Of a DNA stretch of 64,000 nucleotides, positions 50,451-62,289 are shown one piece after another. This DNA comes from Hypomyces perniciosus (lineage: Eukaryota > Ascomycota > Sordariomycetes > Hypocreales > Hypocreaceae): the NCBI GenBank assembly GCA_008477525.1, contig SPDT01000003.1, forward strand, positions 4,122,232 to 4,186,231. The letters run 5' to 3'. A model generated the notes under the pieces. It saw only the letters and a list, made by a program, of their open reading frames with translations. It had not been told where the DNA came from and searched no databases. Made by a program: the position numbers and the translations under genes. The number at the start of each line of letters is the position of its first letter. The stretch's first letter is position 1.

Positions 50451-53400
50451 ATGTCGCTCAATGTGCAACGATCAGGGACTGTACAACGATCAGGGACTGT
50501 ACAACGATCGGTGACCCGCAAGGGACCCAACCCCAACTCTGTCGCACCGAAAAAGAAGAAGGGCTATGAGGTGGTACAACAGGGCATCAAGGAACTCTAT
50601 CCCCTTGACAAGCCAAATGTGTCACCCGATATTGAGTAAGTTGATGACGAGACCTCCGCAACGGAAGCAGCGTATTTGACCATTTTACAGCATCGTGTTT
50701 GTCCCCGGATTGGGTGCAAACCCAGAGGACAGTTGGAAGTCTGGCAAGACCGACTTCAACTGGACAACACATGCAGATGGACTGCAGAGGGATTTTCCGA
50801 GAGCCCGGTTGCTGCTATACATGTATGACTCGGCATGGACTGGCCAGCTTAGAGTGAAGCAATTCATGAGTAACATTGCAATGGGTTTACTAATTGCACT
50901 GAGGAGCAAGAGAGAAGTACATGCATGATAACCCTGCAATGGTAAATATACTGACGTGGACTATGTAGGGCTGTCAACGACGACCGATTGTTTTTATCGG
51001 TCATAGTATGGGCGGTCTGGTGGTTGCTAAAGCCTTCACACTGGCGGATTCTCGCCGCGACCAGTTCCCTATTATGTTTGAGGCGATTACGGCATGCATC
51101 TTCTTTGGTACGCCTTTTAGTGGTGCTCCGGTGGCTGCTGTGGCAGCGATGTACGCCCATCTTGCAGAGAAGGTCGATATCGCATTCTCGTCGAAATTAC
51201 TGGATCTCATGAAGCCTGGAGATGAGGAGCTGCGGCAGCTGAAACATGACTTTATGCGCCTGGCTGGGAAAACCAGTCAGAAAATTGAGGTGTTTTGCTT
51301 TTGGGAAGAACACCCTACTGATTTCTCGCAAATGGCCGGCCTGCCAAGTCTCTTTGGACTTGCAAAAAATCTTATACCAAAGCAATATGCCGAGTTTGTC
51401 AATCGAGACTCGGCGACGCTTCCGGGTGTTGAAGAGCTGGGTTTGGCCTGCAATCATCGAGATCTGGTTAAATTTGATGGCCCGAAGGACGATAGATGGA
51501 CACAGATGGTTCGAGACCCTATGAAGAAGATCATCCATAGAGCTCAGTCGGCAGTCAAGACTCGCCTGAATTCAGTGCGAGACATTGACCGCACTATGAT
51601 TAGTGGTATTATGGATGCACTGGATGGCGCTCAAGTACAGAAAAAGCGAAAAACCTTGTCACAATCATTTGCCCCATCATCCTGGGTACCCCAGGAAATG
51701 GAGTTCATACAGTGGTTAGGACAGACCGGCACTGATGATGAAAGTCAGATCGTCCGAGCGGTGGATTGCGTCTACATTCGTGGACGTGAAGGTCGTGGAA
51801 AGACGAGCGCTACTATGGCTGCCCTTGAGGGGATTGAGAAGTTGATACGCGAGAATGAGGAGAACAACACTGGGCAGGACCCTGTGCTCTTGGCATACTT
51901 CTTTTGTGACACAACGACGGACTACTGTACGGCGGAAGACGTCCTCAAGTCCGTAATCAGACAGCTTATCAGCCAACAGGAGACGCTGGCTCCCTATGCC
52001 AAGACATTCAGCAAGAAAAAGGGGAAGGATGAGACGAATAAGTCGCAACAAGCCCAGATCACCTTGGAGAACATGTGGCAATCAATTCAAGACATGCTGG
52101 CTGATGAGTTCATCGGCAGCAAGGTCTACTTTGTCCTTAACAACCTCCATACTCTCCCCGCCGAGTCAGAGTCTACCATCAAACTGATGAAGTTCATCCG
52201 GGGGGAGCTGGAAGGCCTAAGCGCTAAGAACTCGAAGTGTGTTCCGACGCGATGGTTTATTACCAGCAGAGAAGCCCATAATGTTGATGAGGTGCTCAAG
52301 GTCGATGGTGTCCGGGTGATTGATCTGGAAGACAGCAAGTACGAGAACCAGGTCCAACTCGAACTGCGCAAGCATGCCAAGAAGATGATTTCAGTACTCG
52401 GCCAGCAAAAGCAGTATAACAGAGCTCTGACATATTTCGCCAGCAGTCTTATTGGAAAGCGAGCCCAAAACACTCAATGGGTTGACATTACATGCATTCA
52501 GCTGGGAGAGCTTACTAACAATGAAAGCGATCTGAGAATTCGCAGGATTCTTGAGAATATGCCTCAAGATTTGAAGGCACTTCTAGATCACGCTTGGCTT
52601 CAAATCTTCCATTCGAATGAGGCCCATGTCGAGAAGATTAAGGAAATGCTGCGAGCGCTTGTGTTAACTTATGAGGATCCGACCGAGTTAGAACTTGGAG
52701 TACTTGCCGGGCTAGTCACTGCTGATGAGGAGAAGGCAGAGCTGCGCAAATTGATTGAGCAGTGCAAGCCCCTCTTGTGCCTGAAACGAACCAGCAAAAA
52801 TGACTCGCTTGTGTGCTTCATGAGCGTTGTGGTAAAGACTCACCTGAGAGACAATGCCAAGGCCTTACTTGGACTGTCGAAGGAGGAAACGAAATGGCAA
52901 CACGGTGTTCTGGCTCTGCGGTGTTTCTCTCACATCAAAGACAGTTTTGACTTCCCTCAGCTGGAATGTGCACCAGATGAGGCAGCTGCCGAGAACACTG
53001 AAGAAGCAGAAGGCGATGGAGAGGAGGTAGAAGAAGAGGGTGATATTAGTGTGGCAGAGCAAGCAGAGGACGACGATTATAATGATGAGGAAGAGTACAC
53101 GGATAGTGACGAAGTGTATGAAGACGACGAAGAGGACGAAGAAGTCGACCCGGAGGCAGAAATGGCCAGAGATAAAGCCTTGGCTTATACTGTGAAGCAT
53201 TGGCTGCACCATGCCAGCAAGGCAACGCTTGAGATCGCTGAGGATCTGAGTTTAGAGGAGGATTTTTGGAAGCCCGAGTCTATCATTAGACGTCGCTGGC
53301 TTGCTGAATATGCACGCATGATGACGACGTTTGACGGCTTCGACTATAAGACCCTGACGGGCCTGCATGTTGCAGCCTCGGTCGGCTTCCGACAGCTTGT

Positions 53401-56226
53401 CGCTGCGCTTATTCGAAATGGCCATGAGGCTGAGATTCAACAGCGTGACTCAATGGTCAACACACCAGTGAGTTTACTTCAATTGATGTTTGAGGGTCAA
53501 TATCAAGCTAACCCGGCTACCAGTTACATTTCGCCGCCTATTTGGGCAGACCTAACATTGTAGACGAGCTGCTCAATCGTGGCGCCATTATTGACGACGC
53601 AGCGGAGATCCACGAGCAGACTCCGCTGCATATGGCCGCCTTCGGAGGACATATTCAAGTTATGCAAAAGCTACTTCTGCGAGGAGCTGATCCGAATGCT
53701 ATTGCAAATGACATTGGACCCGTGGTCAACGCGGCCATCTCTTCGGGCAACCGCACGGCGGTTGAGCTGCTCGTTGAGCAGAACGTGTCCCTGACATTCG
53801 ACTCAAACGGCAGAGAAATTCCATGTCCTCTAGCATTAGCGGCATTGCTGGCAGATTTTTCGATGTTTGAGTACTTGATTGAGAGCTACGCGGACAAAGT
53901 TCCCGCTGAGGATTACAGCGAGGCATTGGTTGGTGCTGCTGGAGCCGGAAGGATTGAGGCGTTCAACAAGCTTCTCAACTTCGAGCATGAAGAAAGGGTG
54001 TTCCAAATAGCCCTGGATTCAGCAGTTGAGGAGTGGAATTGGGATATTGTTAAGTCTCTCTTGGGGAAACGCCAAGTATTGGATGTCAATGACCTGTTCT
54101 TCGAGGCTGCTACATGCAGCGAGCCCCAAGATAAGATCGTCGAGCTGGCATGGGAGTACGGAAACGGATCCATTACCCAGGAAACGCTGAGCAACGCTCT
54201 TTATCATGCGACTGATAGAGAGAAGATCAGTACTGTTAGGCTTTTGCTGCAGAACTTCGGCGCGAACCCGAATGCTACTGGCGATGAGTATGGCAATGCC
54301 TTGACGGCCGCCGCTTTTGACGGTATCATGGAGATGTTCCTACTGGTGCTGAATGCTGGCGCCAATGTCAACGATCCGAATGGTTGGGCGATCCAGACTG
54401 CCGCTGCTGAGGGTCATTACGACATCGTCCAAGAGCTCATCAATCGTGGAGCCGATGTGAACGCTTGCACCCATAATAACAACTTCGCAGCCGGCACCGC
54501 ACTCCAAGGTGCATGCGAATCGGGCAAATTGAACATCGTGTGCTTGCTCTTGGAAAACGGTGCTAACCCGAACCTTGGACTCGGAACTGACTCACCTCCG
54601 ATTGTCGCGGCAGCGCAGCGCGGTGAACCGGACATCTTGGAGCAGTTGGTTAAAGCCGGGGCAGACGTGGACGTGTTCGGTGGCTATGATTTGTCGACAC
54701 CTCTTATCAATGCCGCTGCGTATCTACCCATGGAGTCGTTGCAGATCTTACTCAATGCAGGAGCGGATATCAACCTGCCGGATAATGATGGTGATACTGC
54801 TCTCATTGTGGCCGCTGGACGCGGCGATGTTGAAGCCGTGACGTTTCTACTTGATAACGGTGCTGATATCATGCATTCCAGCAAGCGGAACATGAATGCG
54901 CTGCAAGCCGCTTTTTTGTCTGCTGAGCAACCTGATGATCAAATGCCTGCTGGTCATGTTGGCTCTTCTGGACAACGGGAGTGTCTTAGGGTGCTCATTA
55001 ATCGGATTACCATGCTTCTCAGTACTCTGAAGAGGGCTGTAGGTTCGGGCAATATTGCCGTGGAGAATGTAGTTCGATCGGCAAATATGAGCAGACAAGG
55101 TTTGACTTATAATGATAAACCTCAATATGAATCTGGGGCAGCAGAACACTCCGGCAATGTGGCTCATGAGAACAGTGAAGGTCACAACGTCCAAGAGCAG
55201 CAACCTACAGACCAAGGGCAGGATGCATGGCAAGCCGAGCCGCCAGAAGTCAGTGAAAAGATCGCTGTTAGTAGCGATAACGAACGATCAAACTCGGAGC
55301 GGGCACCGCCTAATAACTCGGGGGATTTCATTGACGCATCGTTCATGATCCCCGGTGAACCTATGCCCCACGATCGAGACTCTTTATTAGTCTCAGGGCC
55401 TTCACACCACCAATCCTCATCAGAGATCCCTCCGGAACAGCTTCCAGTGCCAAAAGATGACGAGCTTCCTTCTCTTCAACGGGTCCCAAGCTGGCAGGCC
55501 CAAGAACCCGAATACTTTATATCAAAGAGGGAATCAATTACTACCACCCAGGATATTGATCCTCAACAAGTAGCGATTGCCGCACCGCTCGAAGTGATCA
55601 GGAGAAGGCCGGCACAAGAAATTCCTTCTAATGATGAGTTTTCCCAATACTCCCAAGTTCCACCACAACAGTCTCTAGGGCTGTCCAACAATAGCCTTCA
55701 ACCCTTCCCAGAAACTATTGGCTCTACTCCAGAGCCTTATCAAGGTAGTATGGGCTCATCGCAGTATCAGGCATATCAGCCCTCATCTCATGCTTCTTCA
55801 CCAAGTCAGTCCATCCAGCCATTCACAGCATATCCCGGACCACAAAGAATCCCACAGCAACAGGGGCAGTATCAAAACGCGGTGCGATACATTAGCTCTG
55901 ACTATGAGGACCTGGTTCAGAATCAGGGCATGAAGCGGTACTCGACGTATGGCAGCAATGAGTCGGTAGGTTGCGACGGGTACAATCCTCAGGCAATGCA
56001 ACCACAATCACAGCCACAACAGCCATACCAGAACCAACAATATCCAACCTCTTATAGTCCACAACGCCAGCAATACGCGGGCAGCGGGTACGGAGCTCCT
56101 CAACAGAGTGGGGACCCACAGCGACCAGACTTAGAAGCGCGGAGGTCATCGTTCTTTGGGATGAAGAACACCTTTGGCAATGCGATGTCTATGGGCAAGG
56201 ATATGTGGGATAGGGCGAACAAATGA
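50451..56226 (+). CDS. NLR-like protein: alpha/beta-hydrolase, P-loop NTPase, ankyrin repeats
   Basis: Predicted 1,870-residue cytosolic receptor-like protein. Exons are 50451-50635, 50691-50916, 50969-53467 and 53524-56226; all junctions keep frame. Domains in order: a short Gln/Arg/Ser/Thr repeat near the N-terminus; an alpha/beta-hydrolase with VFVPGLGANPEDSW and the nucleophile elbow GHSMGG (Ser150); an NTPase with P-loop GREGRGKTS (Lys415); a helical region; an acidic stretch (about residues 800-865, long Asp/Glu runs); ankyrin repeats (about 930-1430); a Gln/Pro/Ser-rich disordered tail; and a conserved-looking end SFFGMKNTFGNAMSMGKDMW. The Walker B-like strand reads KVYFVLNNLHTL, lacking the usual acidic residues. 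Hydrolase-NACHT-ankyrin architecture is known among fungal NLRs; ligand and outcome are unknown. The gene appears intact. Confidence 0.85.
50461..50512 (+). repeat. 18-bp tandem repeat in the 5' coding end
   Basis: About three copies of an 18-bp unit containing CAACGATCAGGGACTGTA, encoding QRSGTV twice then QRSVTR. In-frame repeat number changes would alter only the N-terminus. Confidence 0.75.
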
Positions 56227-56459
56227 TGGTCGTATATTCATTTCAATGTATAGTTGACGAGTTGAGATCAGGGGTTTGCCTATGATATAGCCTGATATAT
56301 CTGTTGTTTGTAATGCATGTGTCAAACCGTTGCACCAGGCCAACAAAAGTGAAGTGTGCACCTCAGTAATTGTAGCTGATAGTGCAGGTTATATCTGATA
56401 TTGACAGCATGATAGTAGACTCTGTCATTAAACACTTACTATTATTAGGTTAAATGTGT

Positions 56460-57958
56460 TTTTGCAGTCCCTGTTTTATTGGCTTAACTATAAAAGAGTA
56501 GATAGGACTTTAAATTTTCTATTACTTATAATTATATATAATTATTCCCTCTGAATTAATAAAAATAAAAAGTTTATTATTGTATTAAAGTTATTATTTA
56601 TTAATTAATTAGTTTTTTTGTAATTATAATATTACTTTTTACTTTAATAAATACTTTAAAACTTTTTTGAAAAGCTTATAATATATATTTAAAGTCTTTT
56701 ACTTTATTTTATTTTAGTTACATTTTTGTCATTTATTTATAGATATTTACTTTTAAATAATTATAGTTATATATATATTAAGTTATAAAAATAAAAGCTT
56801 TATTATTTTTTAAAGTATAAAACCTTTATTTTACTTTTTAAATTAAAGTTTGAATTAAAATAAAACTATAAAGAGTATAAATATATTTTTAAATCTTGAA
56901 ATTTAATTTAGTTTTATAGAAATAATATATTAAAGGGTAATAGTAATAGCTTTAATAAATGCTTTTTGATTATTATTAACTGTAAATTATAAAGGTAAGC
57001 AATAGCTTATATAGTTATTTTAGTTTAATATTAAAGTTTATAAAATATATAATTTAAAGGCCTTTTCTTTAATTAAATTATATTTTTAAAGTATTTTTAA
57101 TTAATAGTTATTAATATAGTATAGTTAATTTTATTTAAATTGAATTATATTTTATGTAAAGTATCCTTAACTATTAATTATTAATAATATATAGTTTTTA
57201 TAATAGTTTAAGTAAAGTTATTTTTTTATTTTACTGCTATTAAAATTTATTTAAAGCTAGCCATATTTATTAAATAGCAGTACTTATAATAATAATAAAA
57301 TTTAAAGGTAATAGTTAATTTATTTTAAATTAATATTATAATTATATTTTTTTAATTATAAAAGGCTAAAGATTATAAATATATAATTAAAGATATTTAT
57401 AATAAAGAAAAGGTAATGGTATTTATAGGTATTAATTATAATTTATATAAAAAAAGTTTAAAGTTTTATTAACTATAATTTTATAAATAAATAAAAGGTT
57501 TTTAAGAAATACTAATTATAAAATAATAATATTAAATTATTTAATAAAAGCGCAATTAATAAAAACTTAAGGTATATAATATACAATAGAATAAAAGAGT
57601 AAAAACTAATGCCCCTTTTCCCTCTATCTCCCCTTTCTCCTATATAGTCCCTAAAGGGAGTTGCTGGGGAAATGTCCGCGTAATCATTATTTCTCTATTT
57701 CCCTGCCATTTCCCGGTCATAGCACTTGGCTATATTAGTATTATGTATTAGTATATAACAATTATTTATTTAAACTTTTATATTAATATAAGTATTATAT
57801 ATAAAAAATAATGGTTTTATTTATAGTTAACTTTTATTTATAATTTTTAATAAAGGTTAATTTTTTTTTAATTTATAAATTAAATGTAAGTCTTTAATAT
57901 AGAAAGTTAATTAAAAAAAAGTAAATTAAAGGTTAATAAAGTAATATTACTACCTTAA
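56460..57958 (-). mobile_element. RIPed relic related to inner Gypsy element 2, reversed
   Basis: Strongly AT-rich block with abrupt right edge at 57958. On the minus strand, the segment around 57270-56900 matches element 2 at about 37240-37700. Shared stretches include GGCCTTTAAATTATATATT, AAGCTATTGCTTRCCTTTAT and ATTAAAGCTATTACTATTAC, in the same order and near-constant spacing. An island of normal composition at about 57605-57720 (CCTAAAGGGAGTTGCTGGGG) may be an element end. Termini and target duplication were not found, so extent is approximate. Confidence 0.6.
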
Positions 57959-58370
57959 ACAATGAGACGGCGACTTTACTGCCTATTTTGGTGGTTTCTG
58001 CCGTCCAAGGTAGTGGTCGTTTTGCCAGGAATCCAGCGCTGCTTTAAGGCCAGCAATCAGTCCTGTCGGCCTAGTCACCCCCTCCTGTGCCGCCTTGTAC
58101 CCAACAGGTACCACATTCACACCCCACTACCTTGGCCAACACGAGGATAGAGCTCAAATGTGCGCGCATCTGGAAACCTCTTTTCGCTACCCCCAGCGAC
58201 GAGGGGCCACAAACCACCAGAAATGGCGGCATCACGCAGGTTGTACTTAAGGGTCGCTCGCTCCGCCTCGAGCTTGTCCTTCCCTCTGTTCCAAATTGTG
58301 TTTTCTCCCACTGCCATGCCCACCTACAGAGTGCATCACCCTCTTCCACAAGCACCAGAAGACTTCAACT
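57959..58370. other. Leader region of the recombinase gene
   Basis: Normal base composition begins sharply at 57959 after the AT-rich block. The plus-strand frame from 57962 has no family features and ends before the recombinase ATG at 58371. Probably 5' untranslated and promoter sequence. Confidence 0.5.
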
Positions 58371-60829
58371 ATGGCGCACCGAAAGCGCCGTTTCGACAAC
58401 ACGTACGATTCAGATGCATCATATTTGCCTGAAGAGGAAGACGATGACGACGTCTTCAGCCAGAGCCAGGCTAACATCTCGGGCCCGGAAACAGAGGCAA
58501 CGGACGTTGAGCACCTATGCTTCAATGGCGGAGACAGTGATATCGACGTCGATGTCGAAAGTCAAGGCCAGCTCTTCGGCGGCAATGTCCATCCACCCGC
58601 GTATTACCGCCAGGCAATTGAAGAGTTTAACGAGAATGCCTACGAAACACAGGACTACAGTGACGGCAGCCTGCTGCTCCTGGATGCATGTGAAGAGCAA
58701 TGGCGCCAGTACGCAGCCTGCTATATAGTTTCCCTTTTCTTTCCTAGTCACTAATACGTGTATCTCTCTGAGCTTCAGGTACTGCGATGTTCTGAGGCGC
58801 GACCCTCAAGAATGCTTCGAGTCCATCTCCAAGTCCAACTCTCTGACGCTGCTGTACAACTTCTTCAACTGGTTACTGAACCAGAAGGTTGGCAAAGATG
58901 GCAGGAGGAAGCGAGGAACTAAAAAGAGTAGCTCCTTGAGTACATATTGGAAGGTCTTCAGGCTCGTCTTCGAGAGGGCTACAAGGGAAAAACTCGACCC
59001 AAAGATGACTCGGCGTATGCATAAGGTATGACCAGTCCCGACTATCGCTGGGGTGCAAGGCTAACCATGAAGGTGCTCCGAGACCTGGCCAAGAGACATG
59101 GGTTGAGCGACCAGAAGCGAGCGAATCGTTGCATGACGATCGAAGACCTGAAGGAGCAAATCGAGACAACGATTAACACAACAGAGAAGTCGTTCAAACT
59201 TGGGGAACTCCGAATTCTCGCCGTTCTCTTTCTGCTGCTGCTCGCTCCGCAGGAGCTCGTCCCACATCCATCCTACGCATCCGATTTGGAGACATCCAAC
59301 TTTCGTTGGCAAGAGATCCAGAAGGCGGGCCTCATAAAATCTTGATTCGGTTCACCCTGGCCTTCACAAAGACATATCTCGGAGTCAAAGACGCGTATGG
59401 ACACCAGGGCACCTATGGTTGACTCAACAGCGCTGATGTTGTATTAGGAAAACTTTCACACTCCCTGAGACTCTGGTTGACCCGTCTCTGCTACTCAACC
59501 CACATGTCTTCTTATTGGGTGTTTTGTTTCGCCACCGTGCGTTTCAAGCGCCAAGTCTTATCTCGCCCGAACACCTAGCCAACCTTGACATCCACCCAGG
59601 GGAGTCGGAGCTGCTGTTGCCACTTAGGGATGATTTGAACCGCATATACATATTCCGTCGAGCTGTTCAGACACTTACCGGGTATGAGCTATCCCAGGAC
59701 CAGCCTATTTCCTACCAGATGATTGCACAGTGGATCAGAAGGATTGGCGAAATTTTGGGGTTGGAGTACCCTACTATTCCCTACAACCTGCGCTATAACG
59801 CGGCCAACGAGTTCGATCGAAGTGGTCTGTCTGGTCTGTCCTTTTTGTTCAGTCTTTTTGCTTACTCTGAATCTAGCCGATATTAGCGAGTCGCTGAGAA
59901 ATCTTGCGCTAGATCACGCTAACTCGAATCCCTTCCAGAGGCACTATCTAGGACGCGAGGTTTGCGCAGATACATGGGCCATCATCCAACGACAAAAACC
60001 GCAGCAGGCACTAATTAGGCAGGCTTGCAGCGTCGGCCATTCGAAAAGCAAACGGCGGCCCACAGGCCTTACAGCCGAGCAAGCAGCATCTGTCAATACT
60101 GATCCTCTAATCAAGCGATTAGAGCGAGACCTTCGGGGCTTTCCTCAAGGGTCGGAGAAATACATCAACGCTCGCCGCGAACTGAGAAATCAGAAGCAGA
60201 GGCTGAAGAGGGTCCTGATGCAGGAGATCCGAGAGAAATGGACCCCCAAGCAGGCAGTTGAAGACATTGAGCAACAATTGCAAGGGACGAAATTCACCAA
60301 GCAGGCAGCTGCAAACATAACCTGCAGCCCTCGACGGCCAGCTCAAAGACGGCTCGTTGAAGCACTCACAGCCCCACTTGGCGATACACTAAAAGACCAG
60401 TATCGGCGGAGAGACAACGCTATCAACTCCATTGCTGCATACTGCCTGATCGAGGAAGGGAAGACCACCCATCACCTGAAATCTCCATCGACTAAGTCAA
60501 GCAAGCATCCCCCTGTCGACGAGCCTCCACTCAGCAGCCCTCTACATCCAGCACTGATATCTATTTTCGTCAAGACGGAGAAGGAAAGACCAAGAATGTG
60601 CTTCATATGTGTTGGCAAGGCACTCACCTTGGCACCTGATGACGAAGCTGCTGGGGATCTCATCCGCGAGTTCTATACTCCGGGGGACTTGTCCAAGCAC
60701 TTCCGACGTAAACACTTGTCCAACTTACGGGATGGCGATGAGATCAATTGCCAGGTTTGTGACTTACGCCTTGACAACAAGGGACACTTTCAGAACCATG
60801 CCCTCCGAGTGCACGGAACCGTGACTTGA
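58371..60829 (+). pseudogene. DUF3435 tyrosine recombinase with C-terminal zinc fingers, frameshifted
   Basis: Member of the DUF3435 family, which includes the tyrosine recombinases that mobilise fungal Starship elements. Proposed exons: 58371-58708, 58779-59025, 59073-59394, 59448-59824, 59877-60829, giving about 745 residues if one base is added. N-terminus is acidic (LPEEEDDDDVF). Then come YCDVLRRDPQECFES, TIEDLKEQIETT, a hydrophobic LRILAVLFLLLLAPQ, NPHVFLLGVLFRHRAF, and the catalytic-like NLRYNAANEFDRS and ALDHANSNPFQRHYLGRE. The C-terminus has CFICVG, HFRRKH, CQVCDL and HFQNHALRVHG zinc-finger pairs. At about 59252 a G run has GG where the frame needs GGG; the frame stops at 59345 but the correct family sequence resumes in the next frame (RPTSILRIRFGDIQLSL). 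The last intron uses a GTCTGT donor, less certain. Confidence 0.75.
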
Positions 60830-61925
60830 GCTACACAATCTTACCACACAGAAATATTTGTACCTTCAAATTTATGTGGATCTTCCTCAGCAGATGATTG
60901 TTCGCTCTCCCAAAAGTCAATCTATCCCAATTTTTATTTTATTAGTTAGACAGAGCCTTATTGCTTTGGAGCCTTGCTACAATTTCTCATTAATTGATTT
61001 GGCTGCATGTACGGAGCATAGATGAATAGAATCTAGAGTTGGAGCTGGTACTACCTTCGGCCAAGTAAGCAGCTATGTCTCTCGTAGAGACTCTGTCCAC
61101 TAATTTAGATGTCGTATTCCCTGAACGTCGGAATGTGTTTCCTCTTGTCGGAGATAGCTGCGTTGTGCTGATCAGTGCAATGTAATTCTCAATGATACGA
61201 TAAGCTTCCGCTGTGCGAGGTCGATGTGCCAAAGATACTTCACAGGCTACGCCTCGACCTGATGCACAAGTCTTCTTAGGGAGGGGAATCCTGCGGGTTC
61301 ATCGGAATAAGTTGCTCCGTTTCCGCTGGCAGAAAGCGCTTGGGCCGCTTGGCAGCATGCACAGTTGCTGTTACACTGTATTCTGCCGGCAGTAAACACT
61401 CCATCTTGCGTATCTAGCTTTTTATTTCTGTCATGGCATTCTGCCGACAGGTCTTTCTTTCTCGGTGAATTGGAACACCCCTGGTTGCTCTAGTGCTGTC
61501 AGGACTCTCCCCAACTGGAGAGAGCCATTGATCAACTTAAAGGGAGTTTTTATATGATTCCATGAAGCAGTGGTAAAGAGTGAGCATGAATCATGAAGGG
61601 GTTGCACACGTTGCTGATGCTGGCACACACGCACGGCACGTGAACCATTTTTCTGCCGGCAAAACCACAAACAACGCGATGTCCTCCCCGGACACACCGC
61701 CTTTTTCTACCGGCAGTATTTTCTGCCATCAGAATTCTGCCGGCAGAATTTCGACCAGCTTGACAAACTATTTGCCTGTCAGGGGTATCTACCTGCAATG
61801 GGTTAGTTCACGATGAGCCCGTTATTCTTTTTTTTTTATTACTATTTACGACCACTCTGTATCTAGGTACAACAGCCTCGTTTGGGCAACAGGTCGGTAG
61901 GAGCCAGGGGTCTAGACCCTGTTCG
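60830..61925. other. Subtelomeric spacer with CTGCCGGCAG palindromes
   Basis: No recognised gene; the minus-strand frame at 60990-61232 starts at TTG and has no family features. Copies of TTCTGCCGGCAG or near variants occur at 61381-61392, 61440-61450, 61651-61660, 61705-61716, 61721-61731 and 61733-61750, the last a perfect 18-bp palindrome. TACGGAGCA occurs near 61010. Confidence 0.55.
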
Positions 61926-62289
61926 CTACGTTTCGCTGGACAAAGGAAAGTTTTGGTGTGTTCTCAATCTATGTCTTGTAGAGGGGGGCCGTATGGGTTT
62001 ACCTCCTCCACCAGCTTCTGGAAAGCCTCGCTCCCCTTGGGTCCTAGTAGGTATGTGACTGGTCTCTCGCCTCTCGGTGTTTCGGGGAGGAAGCTCCTCG
62101 TCATGCGGCATTCGGCAAAGTGCCCCGGCTCCTTGGGGGAGCCGCATCTGCAATGGGATTGTGTGTCGTGGCCAAAACGGTCGTGTAGCTTTGGAAGTCT
62201 CCGTGACCAGACCTTTCTGCCAGCAGCCTGTGTAAGATGGGTCGGGGGAGTTTCAGTCCCGGGGGATGCCCGTTATTCCTGAAGGACAA
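61926..62289 (-). pseudogene. C-terminal remnant of a Tad1-type LINE ORF2
   Basis: Minus-strand translation gives LKLPRPILHRLLAERSGHGD, then after a one-base frame change HDRFGHDTQSHCRCGSPKEP, followed by GHFAEC. The order, a GHGDF...Y(H)DRFGH segment followed by C-x-C-x7-H-x3-C, is that of the region after RNase H in fungal I/Tad1-clade LINEs. It ends with VTYLLGPKGSEAFQKLVEEV. Reverse transcriptase is absent; only about 360 bp remains. Confidence 0.6.
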
